In this document: piece after piece, positions 33,780 through 45,292 of the stretch
Layout: each line of letters starts with the position of its first letter
Numbering within the stretch: the stretch's first letter is position 1
Origin: Symsagittifera roscoffensis
Lineage: Eukaryota; Xenacoelomorpha; Acoela; Convolutidae
Length of the DNA: 64,000 bases
NCBI RefSeq assembly: GCF_963678635.1
Contig: NW_026970923.1
Location: forward strand, 24,309-88,308
Direction of reading: 5' to 3'
The notes under the pieces: model-generated
Seen by the model: only the letters and a program-made list of their open reading frames with translations
Databases searched by the model: none
What the model was told of the DNA's origin: nothing
Made by a program: the position numbers and the translations under genes

Positions 33780-35660
33780 TTTCACATCGAATGAAAGTCT
33801 TCTTGGAAACTCAAAGAAGACTACTCGAAAGAGGTCCCACCAGCTACAGGGGAACTAAAGTACTATATGTTGAAGCTTAATTAGATGAGTTATGCGAAGA
33901 GGACAGAATATCTTATCAAAAATCTGTTGAAGGCTCAAAAAACACAGGCAGCATCTTCAAGCGTTTGAAAAATATAAACTGAGCAAAAAATTTTCCAGAA
34001 ATACTGCCTTAACTTCCGAAAATAATGTCAATTGATTCAACGAATTTTCAAAATCAGTCTTCTCGCTTAAAGAAAGCTTCACTAAAAAAATATAAGCAAA
34101 AACGACAATTCATTAAATTTTGATAACCCACCGTCTCACACTATATAACCAAGTTCGGCTGAATGAAATTGACGTAGCTAAAACACAAGGCCCAAAATGC
34201 CTGCCACCCAGTTCTTTTCGTCGGACAAGAAGTCAAATGAACAAGCTCTTCAAAAACGTGAAGTGCCTGAGGAAAACCCATCGTCATAAAAAAACTGCCG
34301 CAGTGGCTCCCGTATACATAAAAAATGACCCTAAAACGTTGAGAACTATCAGCCTATCTCACAACTCTCCATTGAAAATATTTGAAAATTGAATTTAAAT
34401 GCCTTTTTTTACCAACACTTAAAAAAATACCTCGCGAAAGGTCAACATGGATTCGTGCGGGAACAATCCGTTATGAGTATCATGTTATAAATTCAAAGCA
34501 AGATTTATTCAGCATTTGATATTGACCCTCAATGAGATACATTAGTTTTCTATGCAGGCTTCCCGAAGGCCTTTGGCAAAGTGCCAGAAAACTTTTACTC
34601 TTAAAATTGAGCGAGATACGCGAGGTGGATGCTTTTCCGAATTTCTACTGGACTTTTTTAACAAGCGCATGGAATCTGAAAAAGTTGGATACTTAACGTC
34701 AGTTGAGCGTGAACTAACCAGCGAAGCCCCTCAGGGCTCATTTTTAAGACCCTTCCTGTTCTGCATCTTCATGAACGATCTGCTTGACGTGCTCCGAGTT
34801 AGCGATTCTCTTATCTTTGCAGATGATATGAAAGTATTGTTGGTCAACAAATCATACGACGATTTACAATGCGACTCGACTGAAATGGAAAATTGGATCA
34901 AATGAAACGATATGAAGTTGGTGATAGAAAAATGCGCACAACCAAACTTCGATCATAATCAGGAATCATATCATTGTACTCAACAGAACATAATTTCCAC
35001 AGACATCAAGCATTAAAGATCTAGGAGTGTACCTAACAAAAAACCTGAAATTGAGTTACACATCATTGAAAGCCGACTGTGGCTTACAATACATGCCAAA
35101 TTTTCGTAAAACTTGGGTTATACAAGTCAATTTTACGGCCAATCTTACTCAATGGATTCACTATTCGGCTCCGCTGAGATGAGGAACTAGAAAATCAGTA
35201 GCATTTCAGTAGAAACCAGTTTGTTGGATCCGTGGAAATGTAAAATATCAACAAGATTATTCAGACAAGCTGCGTTTAATCAATCTCTTACTGCTCCCGC
35301 TTTCCGTATATTTATTTGATCTTCTACTTCTCTCAAAACTGTGTAGAAGCCGATGAACTCAATATCGTAATTCCTTCAAATCGACGAGCAGCAAATCCAA
35401 AAAACTGAAAAATTGCGCTCAAGAAAACAAAAGTCGAAAAGACAAGAAATGCATTTGTTTTTCATACAGCCAATTTCGAGAAACTGAATTGATGCATACA
35501 TAGATTTTTGAAAACCTAAAGGCCTTGAAAAACGCATTTTGGCCCTCACGTGAAAATACGCCAACGAACGAGTATACGAATATACTCGAAAAGTGGTGAA
35601 AACTCCCTCCATTAATACCGTGGTTCCAAATCAACGACAACATTCACGTGATAGAGAAGT
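33780..35660 (+). pseudogene. LINE (non-LTR retrotransposon) reverse-transcriptase relic
   Basis: Reading across several frames gives the ordered landmarks of a LINE RT: YQPIS near 34340, QHGFVREQS near 34447, FPKAFGKVP near 34560, APQGSFLRPFLFCIFMNDLL at about 34728-34785, the catalytic FADDMK at about 34816, and DLGVYLTKNLK near 35018. The usual GxPQGS.LGPLLF is altered and at least three frameshifts separate the blocks, so it is inactive. Clade cannot be fixed by eye, though the FADDMK box is common in CR1/Jockey-like elements. Confidence 0.75.
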
Positions 35661-36970
35661 TGCAAATTTATAGTTTCAACGTGCAAATAAGCGAGTTTTT
35701 TAATAGCTTTTTTGATGTTTTCTCTGAAGCTAATGATGATATAGGTTTAACATTTTGATACTTGCTAAATGAAATTGTTTGAAAGGATCTAGCCGGATCC
35801 AAATGGAAGAAATTTTTTTAGAAGACGTAAAACAGGCTTTTGAGTTCCTGCTGTTGAAAAAAAACACAAAGAATATAAAATTATCGATTCAATTTGGCTT
35901 TTTGGAAAGCTTATTAGCTTGAATTACTCCTCATGTTGCTAAAAATTGACAGATAAAAGAATTTAGAGCCCACCTGGAGGTTTCGTGGACAAGTATCGAT
36001 TTTTGCATTTCAAAGTGTTGCCATTATAATCGATTACAGTTACATTTTGAGAAATTGGGAGACATTTTTTTGGCTGTACAGTTTTTTTGGCTGAATACGA
36101 TATCCGTCATGAAAGAAAGTTGGCTTGCCCCTTCCCCCACTTCATCTGTTGGAGATTTTCACGGCGTAGAAAAAACCGGGTAAACAGGTATTTTCAAACT
36201 TTTTCCTAAGTTTGTTCCCTTTACCCAAAATTAATTATCCCCGTCACACTCGCACTTAGTAAGTGAGTTAAATTGCGAGAAAAACGGGTTGGCCAGGAGT
36301 TCAGAAAAATTAGATTGAGTTGGATGAGGGAAAAAGACGCAAAAATTTAGAAAATAATCAAAAATTTACGAAAAGAAAAGATATAAGTAAAAAATAAATT
36401 TCAGCTTGAAAAATTCAACAGATGTATTGCAACAGTAACGCTCAAGTTTTGAATATCTGTAAACCTTATTGCACGTCTGACTAATAAATTAAAAGGATTT
36501 TCCTTCCTTTATAATCAATTTAAAAAGTTTTTTTTTTCCATTAAAAAGTAGTAGCAGTATAATTCATCTTAAATTGATTATAATCAATCACATAGCGTTT
36601 TATAGAGACTATAATGAGCGGTTATTATTTTATTCTTCGTGGAACTCCGGTGCGTGTGAATTATTTGGTCCGGCGTCAAAAAACGGTGGTATCTGTTTTG
36701 ACAATACCATTCATAAAAAGTCTTGGGCGCTAATACCAAAAAGTTGAACAAAATAAGAGACAAAGTCAAAGCTAATGACAATTCTGTACAAGTATCGGAG
36801 CAGCTATTTTTCCGAAGTATTTTCCGGAGCAGTTTTTTTGCTCGCTCATCATCAGGGAAAATAACTCAAAAAGTTCTAGCCTTTTTTAAAAACCTCGACC
36901 ATGTAACACAATTCTTTTATCTGTAGTTTTTTGCGGCATGAAGAGTAGGTCAAGCTCATAAGCTTCCCAA
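35661..36970. other. non-coding stretch with ATAATCGATTA-like motifs
   Basis: No gene recognised. Scattered palindromic TAATCGATTA or TGATTATAATCA motifs occur near 36025 and 36575, similar to those dense in the neighbouring inverted pair of repeats. Confidence 0.35.
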
Positions 36971-38077
36971 CCCGCACCGAAGTTTCTCCGATTATTATCT
37001 ATTATCTAGCGATTTTGTGGTCGAACAAAAAATTGTTCTTTTAATAATCAATTATCTGGTGATTTTGTGGTCGCAGAGTAGAATAATCGATTATATGGAG
37101 AAAAAAATCCTTTAAAAAACTTTAATTTTATGTCGATTATATTGGAATTATAGTAGATTATAATAGATTCCCGCATCGAGCGCCCATGGATCATAATCAA
37201 TTATATTATTATAATATGGTCCGCAATAAAATGGCAAAATAATCGATTATCATCCATTAAAAATGGATTATAATCCTTATATTTTTTTGTCAATATAATC
37301 CATTACAATCGATTTTAATCGATTATGATAGTTTTTTCGAGGGGTTGTTCATGAAATTTAAAATTTATTCAAAGTTATCTTATTTCCTGTTTAGTGCAGT
37401 TGCTACGCATCACGTTTCATAAACTGTGACATTTCAGAACAAAATACTTTTTGGTCTCTGTTTTTAAATTCATCGCAGTTTAACACTTCATTTTACTGTT
37501 TTTTTTTAGCACAACCCCCCCCCCCCCCAATTTAAACATCCCCCACCCTCTGTTAAGCCCCCAGTCACCCCCACCAGTTTACCTACCCCACCCCCCCCCC
37601 CCCCCCCCAGTTTAAGCCCCTCCCACTATTTACCCTCCCCCAGTTTACCATTTTATCCCCCCCCCCGTTTTATTTACCCATCCCCCGGTTATGCCCCCCC
37701 CCCCCAGTTTACACCCCCCAGTTTACCCTACCCTTTCAGTTGGGGGGGGGGTGGTAAAAAGTTTGAGGGGCCGAAGGGATAGCAATAGTTTTTGTTGCGA
37801 TTTTCTGGCAGTTTTATGGCGAATACAATAGATTTTATTGCGATTTTATGGCAATTTCAGGGCGAAAAAAATAAATTTTGTTGAGATTACGTGGAGATAA
37901 AAAAACTTTTTAGTGGAATTATAAGGCAATATAATCTTCATGAAAATAATCAATTTTCTTTCTATTATAATAGAAAAAGTTGCTTAAATTGGTTACACAT
38001 AATCGATTATAATGGCAACATTTTCCGCAACATTTTCTCAATATAATCTATTTTTATCCGAGAAACTTCAGTGCGGG
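36971..38077. mobile_element. 1.1-kb inverted-terminal-repeat element, copy 1
   Basis: Bounded by CCCGCACCGAAGTTTCTC and its near complement GAGAAACTTCAGTGCGGG. Inside are many TAATCGATTA-type palindromes and a minisatellite of CAGTTTACCCCC units (about 37508-37745). The reverse complement of the whole element lies at 38582-39686. There is no transposase, and I found no clear target duplication. Confidence 0.75.
37508..37745. repeat. C-rich minisatellite (CAGTTTACCCCC-type units)
   Basis: Irregular units of 12 to 25 bp, each a C run plus CAGTTTA or variants. The complementary strand has many runs of five or more G, giving strong G-quadruplex potential. Its inverted counterpart is at about 38895-39130. 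Confidence 0.75.
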
Positions 38078-38284
38078 AAAGAACCAATTTGTGTAGTCAA
38101 GTTCTTTGTGTTGTTTGCGAGGATGTTTTCACAGCAATTCATTAGGCGATTTTTCTAAATAATATCCATGCTAGCTAGCATATAAATTTAGCAAAGGTCA
38201 TATTGAATTTACATAGTTATTCATAGACCCAGGTACGATTCTGCCTCCATTCTGATTGGCTGCAAATTCCAACTCAGAGCCAAG

Positions 38285-38583
38285 TTAACTACCTCCCCCT
38301 AAACAGATTGAGGGGTCCGTCCTGTTACCTGGATAACCTAATTGTGACATGCCCAACAGTAGCCAATCAGATCGTCGGATTATTCGTAGAAGAGGCGAAT
38401 GGTGACTACTGCTGCCCCATCTACAACATGTGTTGTCCATTCAGCGAATACTTCTGGGCAAACCTGCAGATGCTCTCGTTCTCTTTCGGAGGTGCTGTGA
38501 TATTCTTCTGCTTAGTTGGCGTTATGATAACTGCTCTGTGCTGTTGCTGCTGCTGTTGCTGTTGTGACAAGAAAAGAACTACC
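38285..38583 (+). CDS. transmembrane exon of a cysteine-rich membrane protein
   Basis: Follows a strong pyrimidine-rich acceptor CTACCTCCCCCTAAACAG ending at 38306; an in-frame alternative is AAG at 38284. Encodes GPSCYLDNLIVTC, then DYCCPIYNMCCPFSEYFW, a hydrophobic segment (SFGGAVIFFCLVGVMITAL) and nine consecutive cysteines before DKK. This is a type I membrane protein layout with a probable palmitoylated juxtamembrane cluster, similar in outline to Shisa/VOPP1 proteins. From 38582 the frame runs into the inverted repeat and stops at 38652, so the normal C-terminus or donor is either lost or supplied by the repeat. Confidence 0.6.
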
Positions 38584-39686
38584 CGCACCGAAGTTTCTCG
38601 GATAAAAATAGATTATATTGAGAAAATATTGCCAAAAACATTGCCATTATAATCGATTATGTGTAACCAATTTAAGCAACATTTTCTATTATAATAGAAA
38701 GAAAATAGATTATTTTCATCAAGAATATATTGCCTTGTAATTCCACTAAAATGTATTTTTTTCTCCACATAATCTCGATAAAATATATTTTTTTGCCATG
38801 AAATCGCCATGAAATCTCAATAAAATCGATTTTTTTTGCCATAAAATTGCAATAAAATCTATTGTTTCTGCCATAAAAAAAACGGCCCCTCTAGCTTTTT
38901 ACCCCCCCCCCCAACTGAAGGGGTAGGGTAAACTGGGGGGGGGGTGTAAACTGGGGGGGGGGCGCATAACCGGGGGATGGATAAATAAATCAGGGGGGGG
39001 GATAAAGTGGTAAACTGGGGGGAGGGTAAATAGTGGGAGTGGCGTAAACTGGGGTGGGGGGGATAGTAAACTGGTGGGGGTAGTGAACTGGGGGCTTAAC
39101 TGAGGGTGGGGGGTGTTTAAACTGGGGGTGGGGAGCTTGTGGTAAAAAAAACAGTAAAATGAAGTGTTAAACTGCGATGAATTTAAAAACAGAGACCAAA
39201 AAATATAGAAATTTTGTTCTGAAATGTAACATTTTATGAAACGTAATACGTAGCAACTGCACTAAACATGAAATAAGATAATTTTATATCAACTGTAAAT
39301 TTCATGAATAACCCCTCAAAAAAATCCATTATAATGTATTAAAATCGTTTATAATGGATTATATTGACAAAAAAATATTAGGAATATAATCCATTTTTAA
39401 TGGATTATAATCGACTATTTTGTCATTTTATTGCAAACCATATTATGAAAATATAATCGATTATGATCCATGGGCGCTCGGTGCCGGAATCTTTTATAAT
39501 CTATTATAATTCCAATATAATCGACATAAAATTAAAGTTTTTTAATCAATTTTTTTCTCCATATAATCGATTTTTCTGTTCTGCGACCACAAAATCACCA
39601 GATAATTGATTATTAAAAGAACAATTTTTTGTTCGACCACACAATCGCCAGATAATAGATAATAATCAGAGAAACTTCGGTGCGGG
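38582..39686. mobile_element. 1.1-kb inverted-terminal-repeat element, copy 2 (inverted)
   Basis: Reverse complement of 36971-38077 with the same terminal repeats (CCCGCACCGAAGTTTCTC at both ends). The pair sandwiches a 504-bp segment that contains the transmembrane exon. The two copies can pair over about 1.1 kb in transcript or single-stranded DNA. Confidence 0.8.
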
Positions 39687-40483
39687 TTCAACTCAAGTCG
39701 TGGCGTAGCGCGTGTCATCAACATTCACGCATTAGGTCTTTCAACTTACTCCGCCCAAATTAACTAAACAACAATTAAACATCTGTTTTAAGCAAAATTT
39801 GGTTAAGGTTATAATTCGACCATCAATTGTGCACAATCCCCTTTGTCGTGTTATTCAACGGTTAAGTATTAGTGGACTTTGTATTTTAAAACGAATCTAT
39901 CCACTTTTGCAATATGGGAGGAAGGTTGATGTGTCGTCATAATTTCAGATTGCGAATATGGGCGGAATAGGAAAAAAGACCCTGCGCCATCTAAGGTTTT
40001 GGGATTCAAACCGTACAAAGAGAATCAGTCAAAAAGTATAAAATTACCCTGAAAAACTGTGAACTACTTTATACTGAATCACTTTTTTCTTTTGTGCTTT
40101 TCGTGTTTTTGAAATGTGTGTCTTGTGTTTGTGATTACATTTAAAAAGTGAGATCCAATTTTTATCCTTTGTAAATTTTTACAACATTAAAAAACAGATT
40201 CTGAACTTAAGGCACTCGAGCTGAGGAAAAGGGGTTATTTTCAATTTTCGGCAACAACATTATCAGAGTTCTCCTTAAAAGCCTATTATAACAACACATC
40301 ATGCAAAGGAAGAGAAGTTACTATTGGTAAGTTTAATCCGTTATATTACTTACCTTGGTGGAATCAAAATTCGAAATACTCTAGTCGGTTTAGAACAAGC
40401 CTATGAAAAGTTTCCATAGCAATGAAGATTCAACTAAACGAAATTTTGAAATCTGAGGTACCAAATTGGAAAGCGTTTTCCTA
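39687..40483. other. unassigned stretch
   Basis: No recognised gene. A weak exon candidate ends at ACTATTG/GTAAGT near 40328, but no supporting frame or family is seen. Confidence 0.3.
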
Positions 40484-40930
40484 GCTCTCGTTTTTAGGCA
40501 TTTTTTGGAACTTTTTGAAATTTTTTTTCGGCTCGACCTCCTGCCTCAGATTTATACTATGGTTCAACTAAACATGGATTTAAAAAAGAACGAATTAAGA
40601 AACCCTGTTGTTGCTAAGGGCTCAAATCCTTGAAACAGAAGGCATTCCATCCGCCTATTGGCTTCGCTATTGGTTGAATTTCTTGCGCTTTTCCCTCGTC
40701 AATTTTCCATAAACTTCTAATGATTTACCTCGGTAGTATCTTCAGTTAAAGCTAGTATTTTTGTTTATAGTTGTGTATTTTAATTTAATTTTGTTTCTGC
40801 TGACAGGATTGAGTTTCGCTGGTCATTTGGGGAGGGGGGATTGATCGTGCGGTTGATCCCGTGTTTTTAATGAATTTTCCCATATAAATTGTTATTTTAC
40901 TAAAAATCTTAGATACACTCGAAGTTACGG
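40484..40930. repeat. dispersed duplication, copy 1 (about 440 bp)
   Basis: Closely matches 41816-42252 in direct orientation (from CTAGCTCTCGTTTTTAGGCA to CTTAGATACACTCGAAGTTA). It ends in a piece of the foldback repeat also found at 31240. Confidence 0.8.
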
Positions 40931-41815
40931 TGTCATGCAATTAGATCCTCTGCATCGTCCCGAACGTAACCTGCTTCATGATGAAAATTTGTTGAAACCT
41001 AGCAGACCTAGTTGAAATCTTTGTCAGAACAGTATTCATGATTGGTATAATAACCCGCAATGAGGTTCCATGGGTAATAATCGATTATGACAAATTTTCA
41101 ACGTCTGTCTCCAAAAAACTCATCAAATTAATCAATTATAATTGATAAAATTAATCAATTATAAAAGATTAACATGACTGCTCCTATCAGGGCGAAGCCC
41201 TGAATGTTCCGACTGCATTTTAAGGTACATGGAGCAGTACTGAAATGAAAAAACTAAATTATTTAAATTGAAATGAAAAAAATATATGTATTTTAAATTT
41301 GAGATTTTTTGTGAAAATGATCCCCATCCCCCACACGCCATATAAAGTAAAAAGTGATAAATTTCAACCCTGATAAGAAATCCTTTATGTTAACTAAAAT
41401 TCCTTCCACCAATTTGGAACGATTTCTAAGACGGATTAAACCTCCGCTTACGCGGTAATAGCGCAAAACATATCGCGCAATTGTCCCAAATTGGCCAAAG
41501 TGGCAATATTTAAACCTCCATAACTTTAAGAAAAATGATCACAGGTAAAATATCTTTTCAAATTTAAGCTCACGACAACAATACTTTTGATATAAAAACG
41601 ATATTCAAAAAATTCCGTCAAAAATGGCTAGTTAAAATGTCGAAATTTATCTGAAGAAAAAACACCCACCCCGAGCACAAATATTCTCACTTAACACCTG
41701 CTGCAAGAGAGGATGGTAACAAAATTCAGACAAAACAATAAAAGGCGCGTTGAAAAAATTTTGCATTTTTGCCCACATATAGAAACTTGCAGGCAGCCTT
41801 CCATTGCCTTCATGT

Positions 41816-42252
41816 TTCTAGCTCTCGTTTTTAGACACTTTTTGAAATTTTTTTTTCGGCTCGACCTCCTGCCTCACATTTATATTATGGTTCAACTAAG
41901 CATGGATGTGAGAAAGAACGAATTAAGAAACCCTGTTGTTGCTAAGGGCTCAAATCCTTGAAACAAGGCATTCTATCCGCCTATTGGCTTCGCAACTGGT
42001 TGAATTCCTTGCGCTTTTCCCTCGTCAATTTTCCATAAACTTCTAATGATTTGCCTTGGTAGTATCTTCAGTTAAAGCTAGTATTTTTGTTTATAGTTGT
42101 GTATTTTAATTTAATTTTGTTTCTGCTGACAGGATTGAGTTTGGCTGGTCATTTGGGGAGGGGGGATTGATCGTGCGGTTGATCCCGTGTTTTTAATGAG
42201 TTTTCCCATATAAATTGTTTTTTTACTAAAAATCTTAGATATACTCGAAGTT
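41816..42252. repeat. dispersed duplication, copy 2 (about 440 bp)
   Basis: Second copy of 40484-40930, about 1.33 kb downstream. The DNA between (40931-41815) shows no gene; it has AT-rich TAATCAATTATAATTG palindromes near 41130. Confidence 0.8.
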
Positions 42253-43974
42253 ATTTCCTGAAAAATCTATATCTTCTCCCCCAAATCAATTTGGGTGGGA
42301 GGAATTGTAAGGTTGATCCAAAATATGTTAGTTGAGGTTTTTAGCAGCATTCAAATGCAAACCCACATAAAAATTGTCATAACCAACGGAGAGTAAGTTT
42401 AACAAACTTTTTTTTTCATCGGAACAAATTTTTAAACTTTTTGAAACATTATTCACGAGAGTAGGGAAAATTCCAAACGACCGCAAGGTAACACAGTTTC
42501 AATCTCCGTTTAAACCAGTTCATGCGAAAGGAAGAAAGAAACTCCCTCTGCGCAGGTCTGATTTAGTAGCTTAGACTTGCAAAACGCATACAGTCAACTC
42601 AAAATGTGTGAAAAGACAGGCAAGCAGTGTACCTTCAGCATTGTGGGTGGCGAAACAACGGAAAGTAGAAAAAACAACAAGCAAAAAAAAAGAACTTTGG
42701 CTAGAATAATTGGAAAAACAAAGTTAAAACTGTCAAAATGACCAAAACAGGATTGAAATTGGGGCTAGAGGGAGGATTTTAAGTGGGTCCGATTAATCTA
42801 TTACTTGTTTCTCCATGTTTTTCTGCTCTTAAACCATTCTGCTCATTGACCGACTACCCAATTGACAGGAGTTCAAGCCAAAGAAATTTCAATTGGAATT
42901 TCGGATGTTTCTGCGGATCAACCGTACAATTCACCCTTAAGTGACCAACCGTAGAGTTTTCCCTCTAGCCACATACCAAATTTGAAAGTTAACTGTGTAA
43001 AAGGTAATTATTTCGAGCAAACGCGCACATAAAGTTCAATATCGCAATTTTTATGTGGGATTGCATTTGAATGCTGTTGAAAACCTCAAGTAACGTGTTT
43101 TAGATCACCCGTACAATCCCCTTTCAAAATGGGGAGAGAATCCCCTTTCATTATGGGAGAGAAGATATGGATCTTCAACTTTGAGTATACTTTGATTTAT
43201 GGAAAAAAAACAGTTTATTTAGAGAAAATTGATTAAAAAACACATTAGTAAAAAACATTAGCAAATGCAATCCCACGTAAAAATTGTGACAGCAAATTTG
43301 GGACCGCGTTTGTTCGAAATGCAGACATTATTGGAAATAATTTTCAAATTTAATACATGGTTAGGGGGGAAATTCTACGGTTGGTCATTTGGGGAGGGGG
43401 GATTGATTGTACGGTTGATCCCGTATTTTTAATCAATTTTCCCATATAAATTGTTATTTTACTATAAATCTTAGATATACTCGAAGTTATTTCCTGTAAA
43501 ATCTATATCTTCTCCCCCAAAATCAGTTTGGGTGGGAGGAATTGTAAGGTTGATCCAAAATATGTTAGTTGAGGTTTTTAACAGCATTCAAACACACATA
43601 AAAATTGTTATAACTAATTTTATGGGCGCGTTTGTTCAAAATGCATACAATATACGGAAATAATTTTCAAATTTAGTACATGGCTAATACAGGGAAAATT
43701 CTACGGTTGGTAACTTAGGGGGGGGGGAGGGATGGGGGGGACGGATTTTTTACGGTTGATCCTCAGAAACCTCCAAAAAAACATGAAGAAACAAGTATTC
43801 GAATAGACGGACCAATTCAGAATCCTTCCCCTAGCCCCAATTTCTCCCCGATTCTCAATTTATGTACAGTTCGTTCATGTTTTGGTCATATTGACTGTTT
43901 TGAGTTTGTTTTTCCGATTTTTTTAACAAATTTTTAATCCCTTTTTAACAAATTTTTACCCATTTTTAATCCCT

Positions 43975-44195
43975 TATCTAAGCGCGAGTTGCAATTTTGC
44001 AGATGGCTCATTGAAGTTACTTCTGAGAAATCAACAGGATATAATTTCCTAGCGTTCGGTTATCTATTTCTTGCACAAATTCTGCGACAGCGAAAATCTA
44101 CCGTAGATTTTTGAATTCAATCAATCTGAACAATTGGAAAAATTGAATTTTCTTGGGTTCTCTTGAAATGAAGTCGTTCACCCTGGCTGTAATTT
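43975..44195 (+). pseudogene. truncated promoter plus signal-peptide exon (extra copy)
   Basis: Same leader and ATG (44168-44170) encoding MKSFTLAV, but after 44190 the sequence jumps into the TCTGCT-type repeat, so no donor site follows. It arose by a local duplication of about 695 bp; the intact-length copy is at 44670-44882. Confidence 0.65.
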
Positions 44196-44863
44196 TGTCT
44201 TGTTGTTCTATATACTTAGACTCGTTTTGCTTTAAGACCATTCTGCTTATTGCTCCTAGCTTGTTTTTATGACATCCGAAACCATTTTCAGGTGGACAGT
44301 CATTAAGCAGAATAATCTAAAAGCAGAATGGGGTCCGAGAGCAAAAAAACTAAAAAATATTAATTTTTATAATCTAAGCTTTAAATTAATTAAAAGAATT
44401 GTCAATATTACTTAAGAAACGAATATTTGAAGCATATTTTGAGTGATTAAAACGACATTTTAAAAAAATCTGTAAAAATAACTTGATGAAAATATTCAAT
44501 TCACGCAATTTTTATTCATTTTCTTGATATTATATTGACGATATTCTAATAAATTGTTTGTTAGGCCGGATAAGTAAAAAAAAGTTGATACTTTCTGTTT
44601 TTCTGCTCTTGGACTCATTCTGCTCTTAGACCATTCTGCTTATTGCTCCGCCTCCCCATTTTTAATCCCTTATCTAAGCGCGAGTTGCAATTTTGCAGAT
44701 GGCTCATTGAAGCTACTTCTGAGAAATCAACAGGATATAATTTCCTAGCGTTCGGTTTTCTATTTCTTACACAAATTCTGCGACAGCGACAATCTACCGT
44801 AGATTTTTGAATTCAATCAATCTGAACCATTTGAAAAATTGAATTTTCTTGGGTTTTTTTGAA

Positions 44864-44882
44864 ATGAAGTCGTTCATGCTGG
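44864..44882 (+). pseudogene. signal-peptide exon of gene copy 2, 5' part
   Basis: ATGAAGTCGTTCATGCTGG, cut by the retroelement after the target tetranucleotide CTGG (44879-44882). The remaining part of the exon is at 63791-63828 with its donor GAG/GTAAGT. The frame of the exon is otherwise intact, so the insertion is what breaks this gene copy. Confidence 0.7.
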
Positions 44883-45292
44883 TGAGTTAGGACCGAGTTG
44901 GTTAACTCATAGAGTAATTTCGGATAGGGTACACCGTCTGCTCGTCACGCTATCTTATTTTCGGCCGGATAGATTCGTGCAACTTCTTAGTCTAATACCG
45001 ATCCTAATCTTACTCTTATACTATCTAGTCTCAGGTTGTTTAACTAGTCTCTGCTAGGCTCAATAGATCTAGGGTATACTGGTCTATTGCGGCTGTTGAA
45101 GTGCTCGGGAGAGTCCAACTAATTTCTAAGTTAAATTCAAATCTCTCTGGTGCTGAAATTACAAGTAACTTCAGCACTTACAAATAAGTGGGTTGTTAGT
45201 TAGATGGATCATGATTGGTTAATATTAAATACTTTACATTGGTAAAATATCTAATTTATCCAATCATAAAATGTAGTTTAGATCAGGTTCCA
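44883..45292 (-). mobile_element. 3' LTR of the large retroelement
   Basis: 410 bp, identical by eye to 63381-63790. On the plus strand it starts TGAGTTAGG and ends GGTTCCA. It contains a near-perfect 28-bp palindrome at 45150-45177. The sequence just inside (45293-45306) reads on the element strand as AAACCCGGATGGG, only a weak purine tract. Confidence 0.95.

Larger units (their letters stand above)
42386..44882. repeat. paralogous copy of 30180-32213
   Basis: From GGAGAGTAAGTTTAACAAAC onward this matches the segment after the gag relic at 30175. It continues through the foldback repeat (about 42770-43860) and the promoter with signal-peptide exon, then is cut by the large retroelement at 44882 and resumes at 63791. 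Small internal duplications distinguish it from the first copy. Confidence 0.8.
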
